NCBI GenBank assembly: GCA_963693315.1
Contig: OY856187.1
Location: 425,064,429-425,128,428, forward strand
DNA length: 64,000 bases
Direction: 5' to 3'
Origin: Diogma glabrata
Taxonomy: Eukaryota > Arthropoda > Insecta > Diptera > Cylindrotomidae
Shown: positions 21,460 through 34,091 of the stretch, piece after piece
Layout: the number at the start of each line of letters is the position of its first letter
How positions within the stretch are numbered: position 1 is the first letter of the stretch
Program-made: the position numbers and the translations under genes
The notes under the pieces: model-generated
Database searches by the model: none
Seen by the model: only the letters and a program-made list of their open reading frames with translations
Told to the model about the DNA's origin: nothing

Positions 21460-23115
21460 TGTATTGTGTTAAAATGTCAATAATTATTTGATTTTGTTAA
21501 AGATTATCGGTAACCCGTTTAAATCCTTAGCAAATATCAAATAGTATACACAGAATTGTGCAAGGACACAAATAAAATCGCCTAGTGGTGTGAACTGGTC
21601 AATTTTAATTCTTACGGAAAACATTTTTGACGTTATTGTGTCACAGAGTATTTCATTAGCAGATATGTATCAGATAGTATAGTACAAGGACATTAATAAA
21701 GTTGCCTAGTGGAGTGACCTGGTCAATTTTAATTCTAACACAAGAGATCATCTTTTGACGTTATTGTGTTAAAAAAGCAACGATTATTTCATATTGTTGA
21801 AATGGATTAGTAGCCCGTCTAAATTCTTAGCAGATTTCAGATAATATACTGAATTGTACGAGGGTATAAATAAGATTGCACAGTGGAGTGACCTGGTCAA
21901 TTTTTATTCTAACAGAAGATATCTGTTGACGTTATTGTGCTAAAAAATCAAAGAATATTTCATATTGTTGAAAGACATTTGTAACTCAATTGAATATTTA
22001 GCAGATATTACATAGTAGAGTGAGTTTTACGAGGACATAAATAAAATCGCCTAGTGGAGTGACCTGGTGAATTTTAGTTCTAACATAAGATATCCTTTGA
22101 CGTGATTGTGCTAAAAAACCATTGGTTATTTCATATTGTTGAAATGGATTAGTAGCCCGTTCAAATTCTTAGCAGATTTCAGATAGTATACTTAATTGTA
22201 CGAGGGTATAAATAAAATCGCCCAGTGGAGTGTCCTGGTCAATTTAAATTCTAACAGAAGAAAAACATTGACGTTATTGTGTTCAAAAAGCAAATAACGT
22301 TTCATGTTGTTGAAAAGCATTAGTAAGTCAATCGAATCCGTAGTAGTAGATATCGCATAGTATACAGAATTGTACGAGGACATAAATAAAATCGCCTAGT
22401 GGAGTGACCTGGTCCATTTTAATTGTAGTGATCGTCTTTTGACGTTATTATGTTAGAAAACCAACTAATATTTCATGTTGTTAAAACGCATTAGTAACCT
22501 GTTCGAATATTAGCAGATTTAAGATAGTATACTTAATTTTACGAGGATATAAATAAAATGGCCTAGCGGAGTGACCTGGTCAATTTTAATTCTAACAGAA
22601 AAAATCTTTTGAAGTTATTTGTGTTCAACAACCAATGAATATTTCATGTTATGTTGTTGAAAAGATTTAGTAGCTCAATCGAATGCTTAGCAGATATCAC
22701 ATAATATACTGAGTTGTACGATGACATAAATAAATCGCCTAGTGGAGTGCCCAGGTCAATTTTAAATGTAACAGAAGATATCTTTGACGTTTGACGTTAT
22801 TGGACGTTGTTTGTGTCAAAAGCCAATAATTATTTTTTGTTGTTGAAAAGCATCAGTAACTAATTCGAATGCTTAGCAGATATCAGAAACTATACTGAAT
22901 TGTGCTAGGATATAAAAAAAATCTCGTAGTGGAGTGATCTTGTCAATTTTATTTCTACCAGAAGAAATCTTTTGGCGTGATTGTGTTTAAAAATCAAAAA
23001 TCCAAATGCTTAGTAGATATCAGATTGTACAATGATTTGCACGAGGACTAAATAAAGAGGACTAGTAACCTGGTTAATTTTAATTCTTAAAGATAACTGC
23101 TTTTGATTTCAGATC
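21460..23115 (+). repeat. satellite-like tandem array, unit about 172 bp, about nine to ten copies
   Basis: The motif CCTAGTGGAGTGACCTGGTC recurs with small changes at 21581, 21705, 21879, 22050, 22221, 22395, 22562, 22738 and 22925, with a decayed one at 23061. The central spacings are 174, 171, 171, 174, 167, 176 and 187 bp; the first and last are shorter. Each unit also has GACGTTATTGTG, ATTTCATGTTGTTGAAA and TAGCAGATATCA blocks. It begins about 50 bp after the right end of the hairpin-headed element. Confidence 0.88.
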
Positions 23116-25550
23116 AAGGATCGAGTTTTCCAACGATATTTCAGTTAGTTTGTGTGACGAAAAAATAAATAAATGTGAAATTATTCGGTTATTGACTGTC
23201 GCTATTTTCAATGACCTTTCTGAAACATGCATAAATTATAGCTTGTATAAAGATTCTCGCTATATAAATCAAGATTTATATTTAAATATTTTCTTTATTT
23301 GTATCCAGTTTGTCCGATTCACAAAATTCAGTTCCAATTATAGCTAGTGTTTCTCGCTATCTGTCCTATTTAATTTGAGTAAATTTACAGCATTCCCAAA
23401 GCTAGTCATTCTCGCTTATAAATCCATATAGTATATTTCCATAAAACAAACTGAATATCATCCATTACGTCAATTCCAAAACATCAATAATTTCAATAAT
23501 CCAAAGCTTTTTTTTATATTCAATAATTTATTTGAATATTTATATTCAAATTCGCAACAGTAAAAATTGTTGAAGATAAAATACAATACCATAAATTATT
23601 TATTTATTTTCACAAATCACAACTAAGTTTAATTAGTAAATAAACTTATTAAGACAAATTAAACTATATTGAACTTTTGTTTAAATCAAATTAAAAATTA
23701 AACAATTTAGATACATTAAATTATATTTAGCAATTTCTTAATTATATGGATAATATAATAGGAACTTCTAAGATGGAAGTAAAATCCAAAAGCTCTTTTT
23801 TACAAAACAGAAAAATTAGAACTGAAAAATATTTTGTTTTTTTTTTAAATTGAAATCAAGAAAAAACATCGCATACTAAATTAAAATTTTTAAAGTTTTA
23901 ATTTAGATGTTCGCCACAAAATGTCATATTGAAAGACTAATGTTTGTCCTTGTTTAAAGTACTGTTTTCGAGTTTGAAGTGCTATATTTGTTTGCAGTTT
24001 GGTCTATCGGAATCATAATCATTTAGTTGCGTGGTTCGATTACTTTTTAGAGATACAACAAAGCCCGTTAACAGCTATTAATGATCTTTAAATTAGATTT
24101 AAATTTCGAAGTGATGTACATTTGACGTTTAATCATTAAAAAGTCCATCGTATATTCATTTCTTAATTTGTTTTTCATTTGTACAAAAATAACCAAAGTT
24201 TAACGATATATAGAAAGGAAAAGTTTATATTTTCAGTTGAACACCCACCCATAACACTAAGTTTTTCCCTTTTTCAGTTGTTTGTACAAAGTTTATATTT
24301 TACAACAAGTAATTTTCCATAAACAAGGAAAATGAAAATATGCGAAGAAGAAAAATTTTTTCCTAAAATTTAAAGTTTATTAAATTTTTTTTCTTATAAC
24401 GGAAATAGCAAGAGTCGTGTTGTTCATGGTGATCAAGTTAACGGATATGGTTAGAAGAAAAAGGTATGCCCTGAAATTTAATGAATTATATTTTAAATAA
24501 ACAACAAGTTTTTATAAAAATATTCCTTCATTTAAAAGGTGTTATTTTTAAATTGAATACTATTGAGTCAATAGTGTGAGTTTTCATTATAGGTATGAAT
24601 ATCATTTTTTTCGAAATGAAATAATGTTTGATTCAACCTTAAATTGGAAACGTTTATTTATACAAGAAATCACAGAAAATTTATTAACCAATAAATTAAT
24701 AAACATTGAATTTTAATTTTATATGGACATAGTTTTGAGCTAGCCAAACGACGCTCAATATTTGTAATGAAATTGCATTGAAATTCTAATCTCATAGTCA
24801 AGAGCAACAGTAGGGGAAATAAGAAAAATAAATTTCAAGATAAAAAAACAATATTTTTTGTTGAACAAAGTACAGTAATTAAAGGGTCTGAAAGTCATGT
24901 CACTGATGAGTCAAGCATAGTTTTTAACAAAGGGATTTCTTTGGCCTATGTAAAGAAATATAAAACTGAAATGATATTTTAAAATAAACGACAATTGATT
25001 GGCAATATTTTTATGTCCTGATTTATGTTACTTTAGTGTAGTTTTTTCTTAAGGGAAGTGGCATTAATCTCTGAACAACCTGCCAAAGCATTTTATAATA
25101 AACTATACTTACCATCAATTAAATTTTTTTTTAATTTGCGAGAATTCAGTCATTACCACTGATAAATTAGAAAAGCACGCTATTGGTTGGACAGATTACT
25201 TTAAAAATATCAATTAAATTAAGTGTTCTAGTCTGTTCTAATAGACTATCTTCCTATATAGAGCATTAAGACATTCAAAAAATGCAGTTTCTCATACAAA
25301 ATGTGATTTCTCATGAAAATAATTCTGTTAATCGTCGAGGGTACAACTTCTTACGTTTCTGTAAAATGTTAAATACGCAAAGGTTATAAAACGCGTAAGA
25401 GTTCAAACCTAAGAAAATATGACTTTATCAATTGATCTAAATTTTTTGACGATTTGCTTTATTTTATGTGTGGTTGTTCTACTCCAAGCTAATTAGTTTA
25501 ATTTTTTTTCAGGATGCCAATTTCTTCATGCTGGATATAAAACGACTGTA
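23116..25550. other. intergenic, no gene seen
   Basis: Very AT-rich sequence without coding similarity, tRNA or clear transposon ends. One chance open frame at 23150-23347 (+) overlaps the end of the satellite array. Confidence 0.5.
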
Positions 25551-25559
25551 CTTTTAACG

Positions 25560-25895
25560 TACTTTTAATCATTCTCGCTTTTTCTTTGACTATAATTACA
25601 TGCCCAACACAACGTAATTTACTGGAGCGAATACAACATATTGTATCAAGCATTTACAAAGGGTTTCTGATTTATAAATTGTATTTTTCCGATAGTCTTC
25701 AACGCCTGTCTTTGTTAGATTTTAAATTAAGCGTAAAAACCAATTAGTTTCGATTTGTGAATGTGCGTAAGGATCCACGATTACGATCCATAAATTATCA
25801 CCGCTTTAAATCAATTGAAATGGAATGTCGACTGCTAAATCATCTTTGTCAAACTCCTTTAGTGTGCTCAACAAACACTGTTATTAATTAACTAA
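25560..25895 (+). pseudogene. decayed non-LTR retrotransposon, C-terminal fragment
   Basis: Two consecutive open stretches read LLERIQHIVSSIYKGF, FSDSLQRLSLLDFKL and, after a stop, FVNVRKDPRLRSINYHRF and MECRLLNHLCQTPLV. This pattern (LERIQ followed by Y..RL..L.L) is typical of the end of reverse transcriptase proteins of CR1/jockey-type elements. No upstream reverse transcriptase motifs are visible. Confidence 0.55.
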
Positions 25896-27111
25896 TTTTG
25901 TCCAGTTTTATTGGTTAAAAAATTTATAATACTTTAAAGAACGAGGTGTGGTAGGTTATTAACATAATTTAAAAAAAATAGTAAAATAGATTTGACTCAG
26001 ACGAAAAGTTAAACTCGCCAACACCTACGAGCTTTAGTCATTCTATAACGCAACTCACATTCCCAAACTTTGCTTAAAAGTCCCATACATAATAGTTATT
26101 TCGATACCTCAGTTTCTGATCAAGCACAGTTTTTAGAAACATTTTAAAAATTATATATTCGATTTATTTTTTAAAAAATTAAACTGTAATTTAATAAAAG
26201 TTTTAAGAATTGTATATTGTCCTTTTAGATTATTCATTTTAAAAGATGTGGAACTCAAAGTCAATTTCAACTTTTTCCGATTTGAAATTTGAAGAAAATG
26301 TGCATCGGTATTAATTCAATAAAAAACCAAAAATTCATATTTAGCTTCATATACCAATTTTTCTTACTATATTTCACTTTTTCTCCATTAAAGCTGGCAT
26401 AGTATTTTTAAATATTTGAATTAATAAAGTGAATTATGATAATTTTGAAAAATATAAGAATTCCATAGCATTCAACATCCATCAACCGGAGTCAGACGGA
26501 GAAGGTTGTCTGCTAAATTTTAAAGAAAAAAAATAATCGAAAGTAGAAATATAAATTGTATTTTGTTTTATTTTATTTTTGCATGTATGTCTTTATAAAG
26601 ACAGATTAAAGGTAAAATAAGATAAAATACACTGAAGTGTGTGTTAGGGTTTGTGTTAGTGTTTTTGAAAATAAAAGTGGTTTAGAACGGACGCGTTCAA
26701 TTATATGTTTGGTGAGATTGTTCTTTATTAAAAACTTATTTGGTATTTTATATTTACTGTTACCATGCGGTAGGCAGGTAAAATTTTATCTTTTATTGCT
26801 TTGATGTAATAAATTTATTTATTATTTTAAAGCATAAATTTGTTTTGTATTGCCTGGTAGCAAGAAATCTAAAATTTCGTTTTAGTTGTTAGTAGGAATT
26901 TCGAATTTAACCCTTTATTTGTACTCTTCAATATTGTTAGTGGCTTTTGTGTCCCCATTTTTTTGCTTTTCCCTTATCGTGCAACTGTTGCATGAAACCT
27001 GCTATCGTGTTTTTGTGACAGAGATACCCAGTTTCTTTTGTACTGTGTAGTGTTGAAATTTAGGCCTGACCGAATTTCAGTATCTATACCTGCAATGGCA
27101 AAGGGCCAGTC

Positions 27112-28149
27112 TTTTTTCTCAACAAAATGACAGCAGAGTGAACCAACAGCTTAGCATTGACTTCATCAATATAAGAGGTCTCAATTAAAATCTAAACGAG
27201 GTTCATCACTACATCGAAAAAAATAAACCTGACATATTGTTTCTTACCGAAACAATTGTTAGTGGCAAAGCATCGAAATTGGATCTCGATAAATACCGGA
27301 TACGTAGTTACAAATTGCAACATTCCTTTTATAACAAGCATGGGGTCTGTGTATTTGTTCGAAATTCACTTTCATGTATGAAAATTAAGGCTTACGAGTT
27401 GAACTCTAAGCACCATAATTCTCTAGCACAGAAAATCTCAGGTGTTGATGAAACTATGTTTATAATAGGATTATACAGATCCCCAAATTAAAGCAAATTC
27501 TCGTCGCGTTTGGAACTATAAACGCGCTGACTGGGAGGGACTGAGAAACTTTTATGATGAAACACCTTGGAAAACTATTTGTTGTGCAGATGAAGATCCT
27601 AGCACATCAGCAATAAGAATTTCTGAAATCATAAAAGACGGAATGCGGTGGTTTATTCCAAATCGATTAATCACTCTTAAAACTTAGCCTTGGTTCACGC
27701 AGGATGCTGAAGAGGCAGTGAAGAATAAACGCAAAGCATTTAAGACGTATAACGCAAATAAAACACCTGAAACCCATCGCACCTATAAGAAAGCCAGAAA
27801 TATTAGTAAATTCAAAATAGCCTTGGACAAAGACGCGTTTATCCAGAAGAAAGCAAAAAAAATCGCCGAGCCAACCCATCTGGCTCACGTAGTTTCTTTC
27901 AAGCAGTTAAATCAATCCAAAGTAATTTTACTCGATCCTCTATTCCAAGCTTAGTTCTGAATGACATTCCCGTAAGCGACTCGAAAGAGAAGGCGGATCT
28001 TTTGGATCGTATTTTCGCAGAAAACTCAAATATAGTTGAACCTCCCCATTCCCCTACACTCATTTCCCCAGTTGTAACGAAACTGAAACCAATTATTTTT
28101 CGTTGCAATATTGTACGGAAAATGCTTCTTTCTATCAATATGAACAAAT
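27112..28149 (+). pseudogene. element A: endonuclease and start of reverse transcriptase (decayed)
   Basis: IDFINIRGL and KPDILFLTETIVSGK mark the N-terminal part of an apurinic endonuclease-type (EEP) domain. LYRSPN at about 27490 is followed by an internal deletion. NYKRADWEGLRNFYDETPW, DEDPSTSAIRISEIIKDGM and PWFTQDAEEAVKNKRKAFK are the spacer typical of jockey/CR1-type elements; SDSKEKADLLDRIFAENSN leads into the reverse transcriptase. It has several in-frame stops (for example before PWF at about 27687). Confidence 0.82.
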
Positions 28150-31100
28150 TATTATTATTATTATTATTATTTATTCATTGTTCTTCTTTACATAATGGTT
28201 TACAAGAAAATAAGCAAGCTTACAATTAGATACTAAACCTAGATATTTACACAACAAAATAAAATAACTTGCAATCATTATTAAAATTTTATAAAAGACT
28301 GCTTCAGAGCTAATAGTTAGCTATTTTTAAGCATATAGAACTTCGTTTCTTTTGAGCATGTAGAAGTTAGATATTTGAATAAGGGTGCGGTATAATAGCC
28401 TAGTTTGCACAAAAATAAATAAAAATTTAAGAGAAAAAAAATAAAATGAAAATTCAAAAATATAACAATCCAAACATATAATTTTGGGTTACTATAAATT
28501 ACATAAAAAAAACAAATGTGTATATATATATTCAAGATAAAAACAATATAAACCAACGTATGACATCAATCCATCAGAAGCACAATCAAAGGAACTTACC
28601 TGAAGCATGAATTTGGCGAAGCAAAGAGAGAAGTAAAATGATGAGCAAAGGAGAATGAGTATACATAGTTTGCGGAATATTCTTGTTCATGTAATGACGC
28701 TGAAAATTAACTTCTCAACAGTATCAATCTGAGTCATGACCCAATTTTTAACACATCGTAATAATTTGGAAGTAGGGGAAATTTCGTATATATGATCAGG
28801 TAGTTTGTTTAGCAAGAGAGGGGCGGTATACGTAATGAAGTGTCTGAAAAGTTCTTTGTAAGCTCTAGCTAGGAACTAAAAACTTCCTTTTCCTCCTAAG
28901 ACTAAATGGGTTATCTACCCGAAGTTGGAGGTATCCGCTTCTTAAGAAAAATAATTTGATAACTTTGTAAACATATAAGTTTCTCACAGGGAGAATATTT
29001 GCTTTCATAAATATAGGCATAGATTTGGCCATTCTATTTTTCCTGTAGATAATTCTGATTGCATGCTTTTGAGCCACCAGAATAGGCTGCAGAGTAGTTT
29101 TATATGTGCCTCCCCAGCTGGAGAGACAGTATTGAATTTTGGATTCAACTAGAGCATGATATACTAGCTTGCATACACCTTCAGGACAATTTTGACGGAG
29201 GAGATAGAGTTTGCTGATTGAATAGTTCAAATTCTTCTTTAAAACCAAGATGTGTTGTTTCCAATCCAATTTACAATCCAGTGTTACACCAAGATACTTA
29301 AAGTGTGATACATTTTCAATTTTGAAACAATCTCTACAACTTTGCGTACAACTTTGAGCATGATAACGGATACCATGATCAGTCAAAGGTAAGTTACTAG
29401 GTTTAAAGGACATCATTTGGGTTTTTGTGCTCAACACTAGATGATGTGAATCGAACCAGCGTCGAACTAGTGTTAGATCCTTTGTCATGTTGCTTAAGTT
29501 GGAAGATATTGAATCACATGCATAGGTCATTACTAAGTCATCCGCAAAACCAATCACTGAAGCTATAAATCCAGAAGTAAAGAAAGAGTTGATATAAATC
29601 AAGAATAAGAGTGGTCCTAGGACAGAACCTTGTGGAACACCAATATTAATTTCAATAGGGTCACTAAAACCATTTTTAACACGTACTCGTTGAACTCTAT
29701 TTTGAAGGTACGATGAAAACCATTTGAGAGCAACGCCTCTGAAACCAGCATGATACATTATTAAGAGGAGAATTTCGTGGTTTACAGTATCAAACGCTTT
29801 GGAAATATCCAGAAAAAGGCATGTGGCCACTAAATTATTGTTTAAAGAAGAATATATTTTCTCTAGGAAGATATTAAGAGCGTCTTCAGTGCTACAATCA
29901 GGGGTAAAACCAAATTGTCGCTTATCTAGAAATTTAGTTTTGATTAAGTAAAGTGATACTCTCCTCTTAACAAGTTTCTCCAGGATTTTTGAGAACGTGC
30001 TCAATAATGATATGGGACGGTAATTGTTCATATCATTTCTATCTCCTTTTTTGTAGATTGGTACAACAACGGCGGACTTTAGCAATTCCGGGAAAATACC
30101 TTGTTCAAAGCTCAGATTGAAGATGAAAGTTTAAACATCAGCAATTAGTGGAATAATTTTTTTAATTAGAGCCGGATTCATCCCATCTAATCCAGATGAG
30201 TGCTTATTTTTGAGGGTGTATGCAGTTTTTATGACTTCATCAACCGATGTAGGGATTAAAAAAAATGACTTTAAATTAGATGTAGAGTAAAGTAATGTTT
30301 CATCTACTACGGTGTTATCCGAAATATTTTTTTTAAGAATTTCCAAAGGTATAGACGAAAAGAAAACGTTGAAAGCGTTAGAAATTTCTACATCGTCTGT
30401 TAAACTCTTTCCGGTTAGGTCGTTAATATCATTAATTGAATTATTTTTACAACTACTACCAATCAATTCATCAATAAGACGCCATTGCGCTTTGACGTCA
30501 TTTTTTTGCTCATTGAATTTAGATAAATAATAATTACGTTTCGTCATTCCAACTCTATTGCGTATCTGCTTACTTAAAACTTTACAATGGTTTTGTAACG
30601 TTAGATTATTTGGCTGACGTTTAGCTTTGTTGCAAAGTTTGTTTTTCTTTTGTATTAAAATACATAAATCTTTCGTGATCCACGGTTGCATTTTGTTTTT
30701 GGTTTTAGATTTATATGACGGAGACTCAGACCTACAACAATCTATGATCACTTGAAGCTCATTTATAAATATTTCGTACGATGTTGATGGATCGACTTGG
30801 CTAAACACATTTGACCAATCATATCTATACAAAAGCAGATTCATGGTATCAAAGTCGTACCTGAACGAATCTTTAGGAGTAGTAACATTGGGATTTATTA
30901 CAGTTGGAAGAACGAAACGAATCATATCATGATCAGTTATGTCGAGCTTTGAAGTTTCACAAACTGGAGATATATCGGCATATTTAGATCTATAAAATAA
31001 ATGATCCAGACAGGATTTTTCTCTTGTGGGCCAATTTATTAAGGATGTTAGTCCATAAGAAGACATAGTGAGTAAATAATCATCAACGTTGGGGGAGTTT

Positions 31101-31515
31101 TCCAGAATATTTATGTTGATGTCACCTAGAAAAACTAAATTTTTGCTTCTAATCTTATTTAGAACAGCGTCAATTTCTGTTAAAAACAATTTTACTGGAT
31201 GAAAATGGAAACGGTACAGGCAAAGAAAGGAGTACTTTAGACAGTCAAGCTCCAAATCTATCTGAAAACAATCTGCAGATATTAAGTCATATGTTTGAAA
31301 CTTACTCACATTGATACTGTTGTGAACATAAACCAGAACCCCGCCCGCCCTATACTCACTGTTACATTTACAAAAAATACTGTAACCATCGATTTTATAG
31401 TTATTAGTTTCATCATCTCGAATCCAGGTTTCAGTCAAGAAAATTACTGCAGGCAAATCACCAAGAGTTACAAGATTTGCTAATAATAGATTGAAGTTCC
31501 TTCTAAGGTCTAAGG
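28150..31515 (-). mobile_element. non-LTR retrotransposon B inserted in element A
   Basis: It lies on the minus strand, opposite to A. Its 3' end carries a (TAA)n tail (28149-28172 on the plus strand reads ATT repeats), as in several I/jockey-type elements. AAAT is present at both junctions (28146-28149 and 31516-31519), and joining the flanks restores element A's frame (MNK followed by SAGLDGIP). B is truncated at the 5' end, shortly after the start of its endonuclease domain. Confidence 0.85.
28865..31513 (-). pseudogene. element B ORF2: endonuclease plus reverse transcriptase, one nonsense codon
   Basis: One frame runs from 31513 to 28865, interrupted only by a TAA at 30131-30133. The endonuclease part has AVIFLTETWI, FLGDININIL and SCLDHLF, ending near DITDHDMIRFVLP. 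The reverse transcriptase has SGLDGMNPALIKKI, VVVPIYKKGDRNDMNNYRP, FLDISKAFDTVNHEILL, IGVPQGSVLGPLLFLIYIN and the catalytic IGFADDLVM, then FKYLGVTLDCKLDWKQH and a thumb. All core motifs are intact, so this is a young copy disabled by one stop and 5' truncation. No RNase H domain is visible. Best assigned to the CR1/jockey group (inference). Confidence 0.9.
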
Positions 31516-31604
31516 AAATCTGCTGGCCTCGACGGTATTCCACCCCTCATTCTTCAAAACTTTGCTAGGCAACTGGCTCCAATTTTAACAAAAAATTTCT
31601 ATTT

Positions 31605-32357
31605 ATCTTATAAAGCCGGAATATTTCCATCCAAACATTATCCATAAAATCCAATAAGATTTTTGAACGATATCAACGAGCAGGGTTAATTGTTTTTGTT
31701 AAATTAATTCTTGTGTTTCAAGAAAAATTCAAAACATTCTTGCGTTAATTATATTATATAAAATAATGTTTTATAAAATTTAAATAAATACATTTCAAAT
31801 AAAAACATCAAGTGAAATATATTATTTTATCCAATTCAATCCCAATACTTTTTATATGAAATTCACTCAATTTTCAAAGGGGTTTTTTGTTTTTTTATAT
31901 ATAGGTACATAATATAAATGTTTTTAACCATAAATAACCATAAATAATTTTAACCATAAATATAATAACATGAATTCAGATGGGAGAGTGCAGAGGACTA
32001 CAATTTAGTCATCATCCTATTATACTAATAAATTACATGAATAACAGGTTTCCGACTGGAGATTGCAGGCGAGAAATTTTAGATACGGGATTGCTGATTG
32101 GCGATTGCAGATTATATGTATAAGTGATTGTCCTTGTGATTGTCTCGTAACAGTAGTAGCTAGATACGATTTGCCAGGTGTCTGTAACAGGGTCGTTCAC
32201 TCCTAACTTACAATTACCTACCTATCCTTACCTATTGTTATATGTAAAACGAGTGTAGGAAGTGGTCCGGCCGTAATCCGGGAGTCTCGCCTAGTGCTTG
32301 GTCCTACAGTCCAATCAATCAATCAATCAATCAATCTTATAAAGCCGGAATATTTCC
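31605..32357 (+). mobile_element. 705-bp retroposon with (CAAT)n tail and 24-bp target duplication
   Basis: Identical 24-bp copies starting ATCTTATAAAGCCGG lie at 31605-31628 and 32334-32357; the sequence between (31629-32333) ends in CAATCAATC repeats. A long target duplication plus a short-repeat tail is the mark of target-primed reverse transcription, as in RTE elements or SINEs. No protein-coding similarity was found inside. Confidence 0.8.
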
Positions 32358-33435
32358 CGATTCTTGGAAGCTGGCCAGCGTTCAACCCATAGACATTTCT
32401 AAAGCATTTGATAAAGTGTGGCATAAAAATCTCATAGCTAAATTAAAATCTTATGGCATAGACCATCCTACTGTCTCATGGATTCATAGTTTTCTTGCAG
32501 GTCGGCAATTTCATGTTAATTTAGATGGTATCACATCCAATATTTTCACAACCAATCCCCAAGGTTCTGCACTCTCACCAACCTTGTTTCTTCTATACAT
32601 TAATGACTTACTTATTTCCATAGTGTACTTAGTTTTGCTGATGACAGCACATTGCATGCATCACATAAATCTCCCAAATTTCTATATCATATACTGCAGT
32701 TACCACTGATAGAGAGCTGCTAATTGATTCTATCAACAAATGATGGAATGGGGTGATCGTAATCTTGTTTCATTTAATCCAACCAAAACCAAACTATGCC
32801 ATCTTTCACGAATAAAGCGACAAAAACATTTTCCTATTAAAATAAACCATGAGGAATTGCGTGAGGTTGAATCAGTTAGACTTCTTGGAGTTGATATTCA
32901 AAATAACCTGAAATGGAATAAACATGTGTTCAACCTCGTTAAATCTGCATCTGTAAAAAGTATTTAATTCCAAGCAAATTTTGCTAATCTTCAAGTCCTT
33001 TATTCGTCCATGTATGGAGTACTGTTGTCATGTTTGGGGAGGTGCTTGTCAGTCAACAATAAAATGTCTAAACTCTGTGCAGAGAAAAGCAATACGGTTG
33101 ATAGGTAATACCGAACTAACGGACCAGCTTGATTCACTCCAGCACAGAAAAAATGTGGCTGAATTGTCAATCTACTATAAATGTAACTTTAGCGAATTCT
33201 CCTCTACGGAAATTCAAAATATCCTTCCATCGTGTGTGCAGTTTAATCGACAAACAAGAGCTGCCGAGTTATCCCATACATTTGTTGAACAAATACCTCT
33301 TTGTAGGACTGTGTCCTTCCAGACCGACTATTTTAATAGAGTGGCCAAATTATAAAACTCAATGCCTTCCTCTGTATTTCCCGATGAATTTTCCCCTCAG
33401 GCATTTAGTGAAAATGTCCATCGTCATTTAAAACA
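32358..33435 (+). pseudogene. element A: reverse transcriptase C-terminal part (decayed)
   Basis: After SWKLASVQPI the sequence jumps directly to DISKAFDKVWH, so the fingers and part of the palm, about 80 codons, are deleted. NPQGSALSPTLFLLYIND is the conserved block before the catalytic motif; the catalytic FADD is lost through a frameshift. Thumb and C-terminus follow in fragments: NPTKTKLCHLSRIKRQKHF, SVRLLGVDIQNNLKW, IRPCMEYCCHVWGGACQ, AIRLIGNTELTDQL. The element is dead. Confidence 0.85.
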
Positions 33436-33586
33436 ATTAGTATAGTTATCCCTATATCCTCATTCCTTCCATTTTCCTCATTTCCTTCCTTTATAGTTGA
33501 CATGGTATCTTCGGATATCCAAAGAGTCTGAATAATGAATATTTCATATTTAATGTGCTAAACATGTCTAACTTATTAATAAAAAA

Positions 33587-34091
33587 TAGTACATTATGAT
33601 GCTAGGACGTAAAGTTAAAGATTTTGGACGGATGTGGAGTTTGCAAATCGAGGCGCTAGCCGAGATTTGCACCCACATTAAGTCCAAAAGAGCTTACGTC
33701 CGTGCATCATATACTATTTTTTTATTCGCCGCAAGCAAAATGTTTTAAGAAAAGTTGTTTATTCTAAATTAAAATTATAAATTTTCATAAATTTTAAAAT
33801 AAAAATATGTGGAACAAGTAACCTTTGACAAAATATTTAATATTTTTTCCAAATTATTGTGTAGCTATGACAACAAATGATAACAACTATTTTAATTGGA
33901 TAATGAAATTTTGAATTTATTGGTTGCTGTGATAAAAATTTTTATTTTTCATAGAATTTAAACAAATACAAATGATTTTTGCTTTTTTGGACGTAGCTAT
34001 GACAATAAAATAAATCGCTGAAAAGTGATACTTTAAAGCTGCAAATCACAGTAATAAAGCAACACTTTAATATGTAGACGAATAAAAAAAT
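33587..34091 (+). mobile_element. hairpin-headed non-autonomous element, copy 2 (intact)
   Basis: Starts AATAGTACATTATGATGC and ends GACGAATAAAAAA. The head 33590-33715 folds as in copy 1. At the position corresponding to the hAT insertion it reads ATTCGCCGCAAGCAAAATG without a duplication, so it is the empty site. It has no coding capacity. Confidence 0.85.

Larger units (their letters stand above)
27060..33590 (+). mobile_element. non-LTR retrotransposon A, broken by two insertions and deletions
   Basis: Plus-strand pieces 27060-28149, 31516-31628 and 32358-33590 belong to one element. Between them lie element B (28150-31515) and a 705-bp retroposon (31629-32333). The 5' end is not defined. 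The 3' UTR, from about 33440 to 33590, is shared with the second family member at 48290-49750 (-). The 3' end abuts copy 2 of the hairpin-headed element at 33587. Confidence 0.82.

Noticed and set aside
28149..28172. ATT microsatellite as an independent repeat
   Set aside because: It is the (TAA)n 3' tail of element B on the minus strand.
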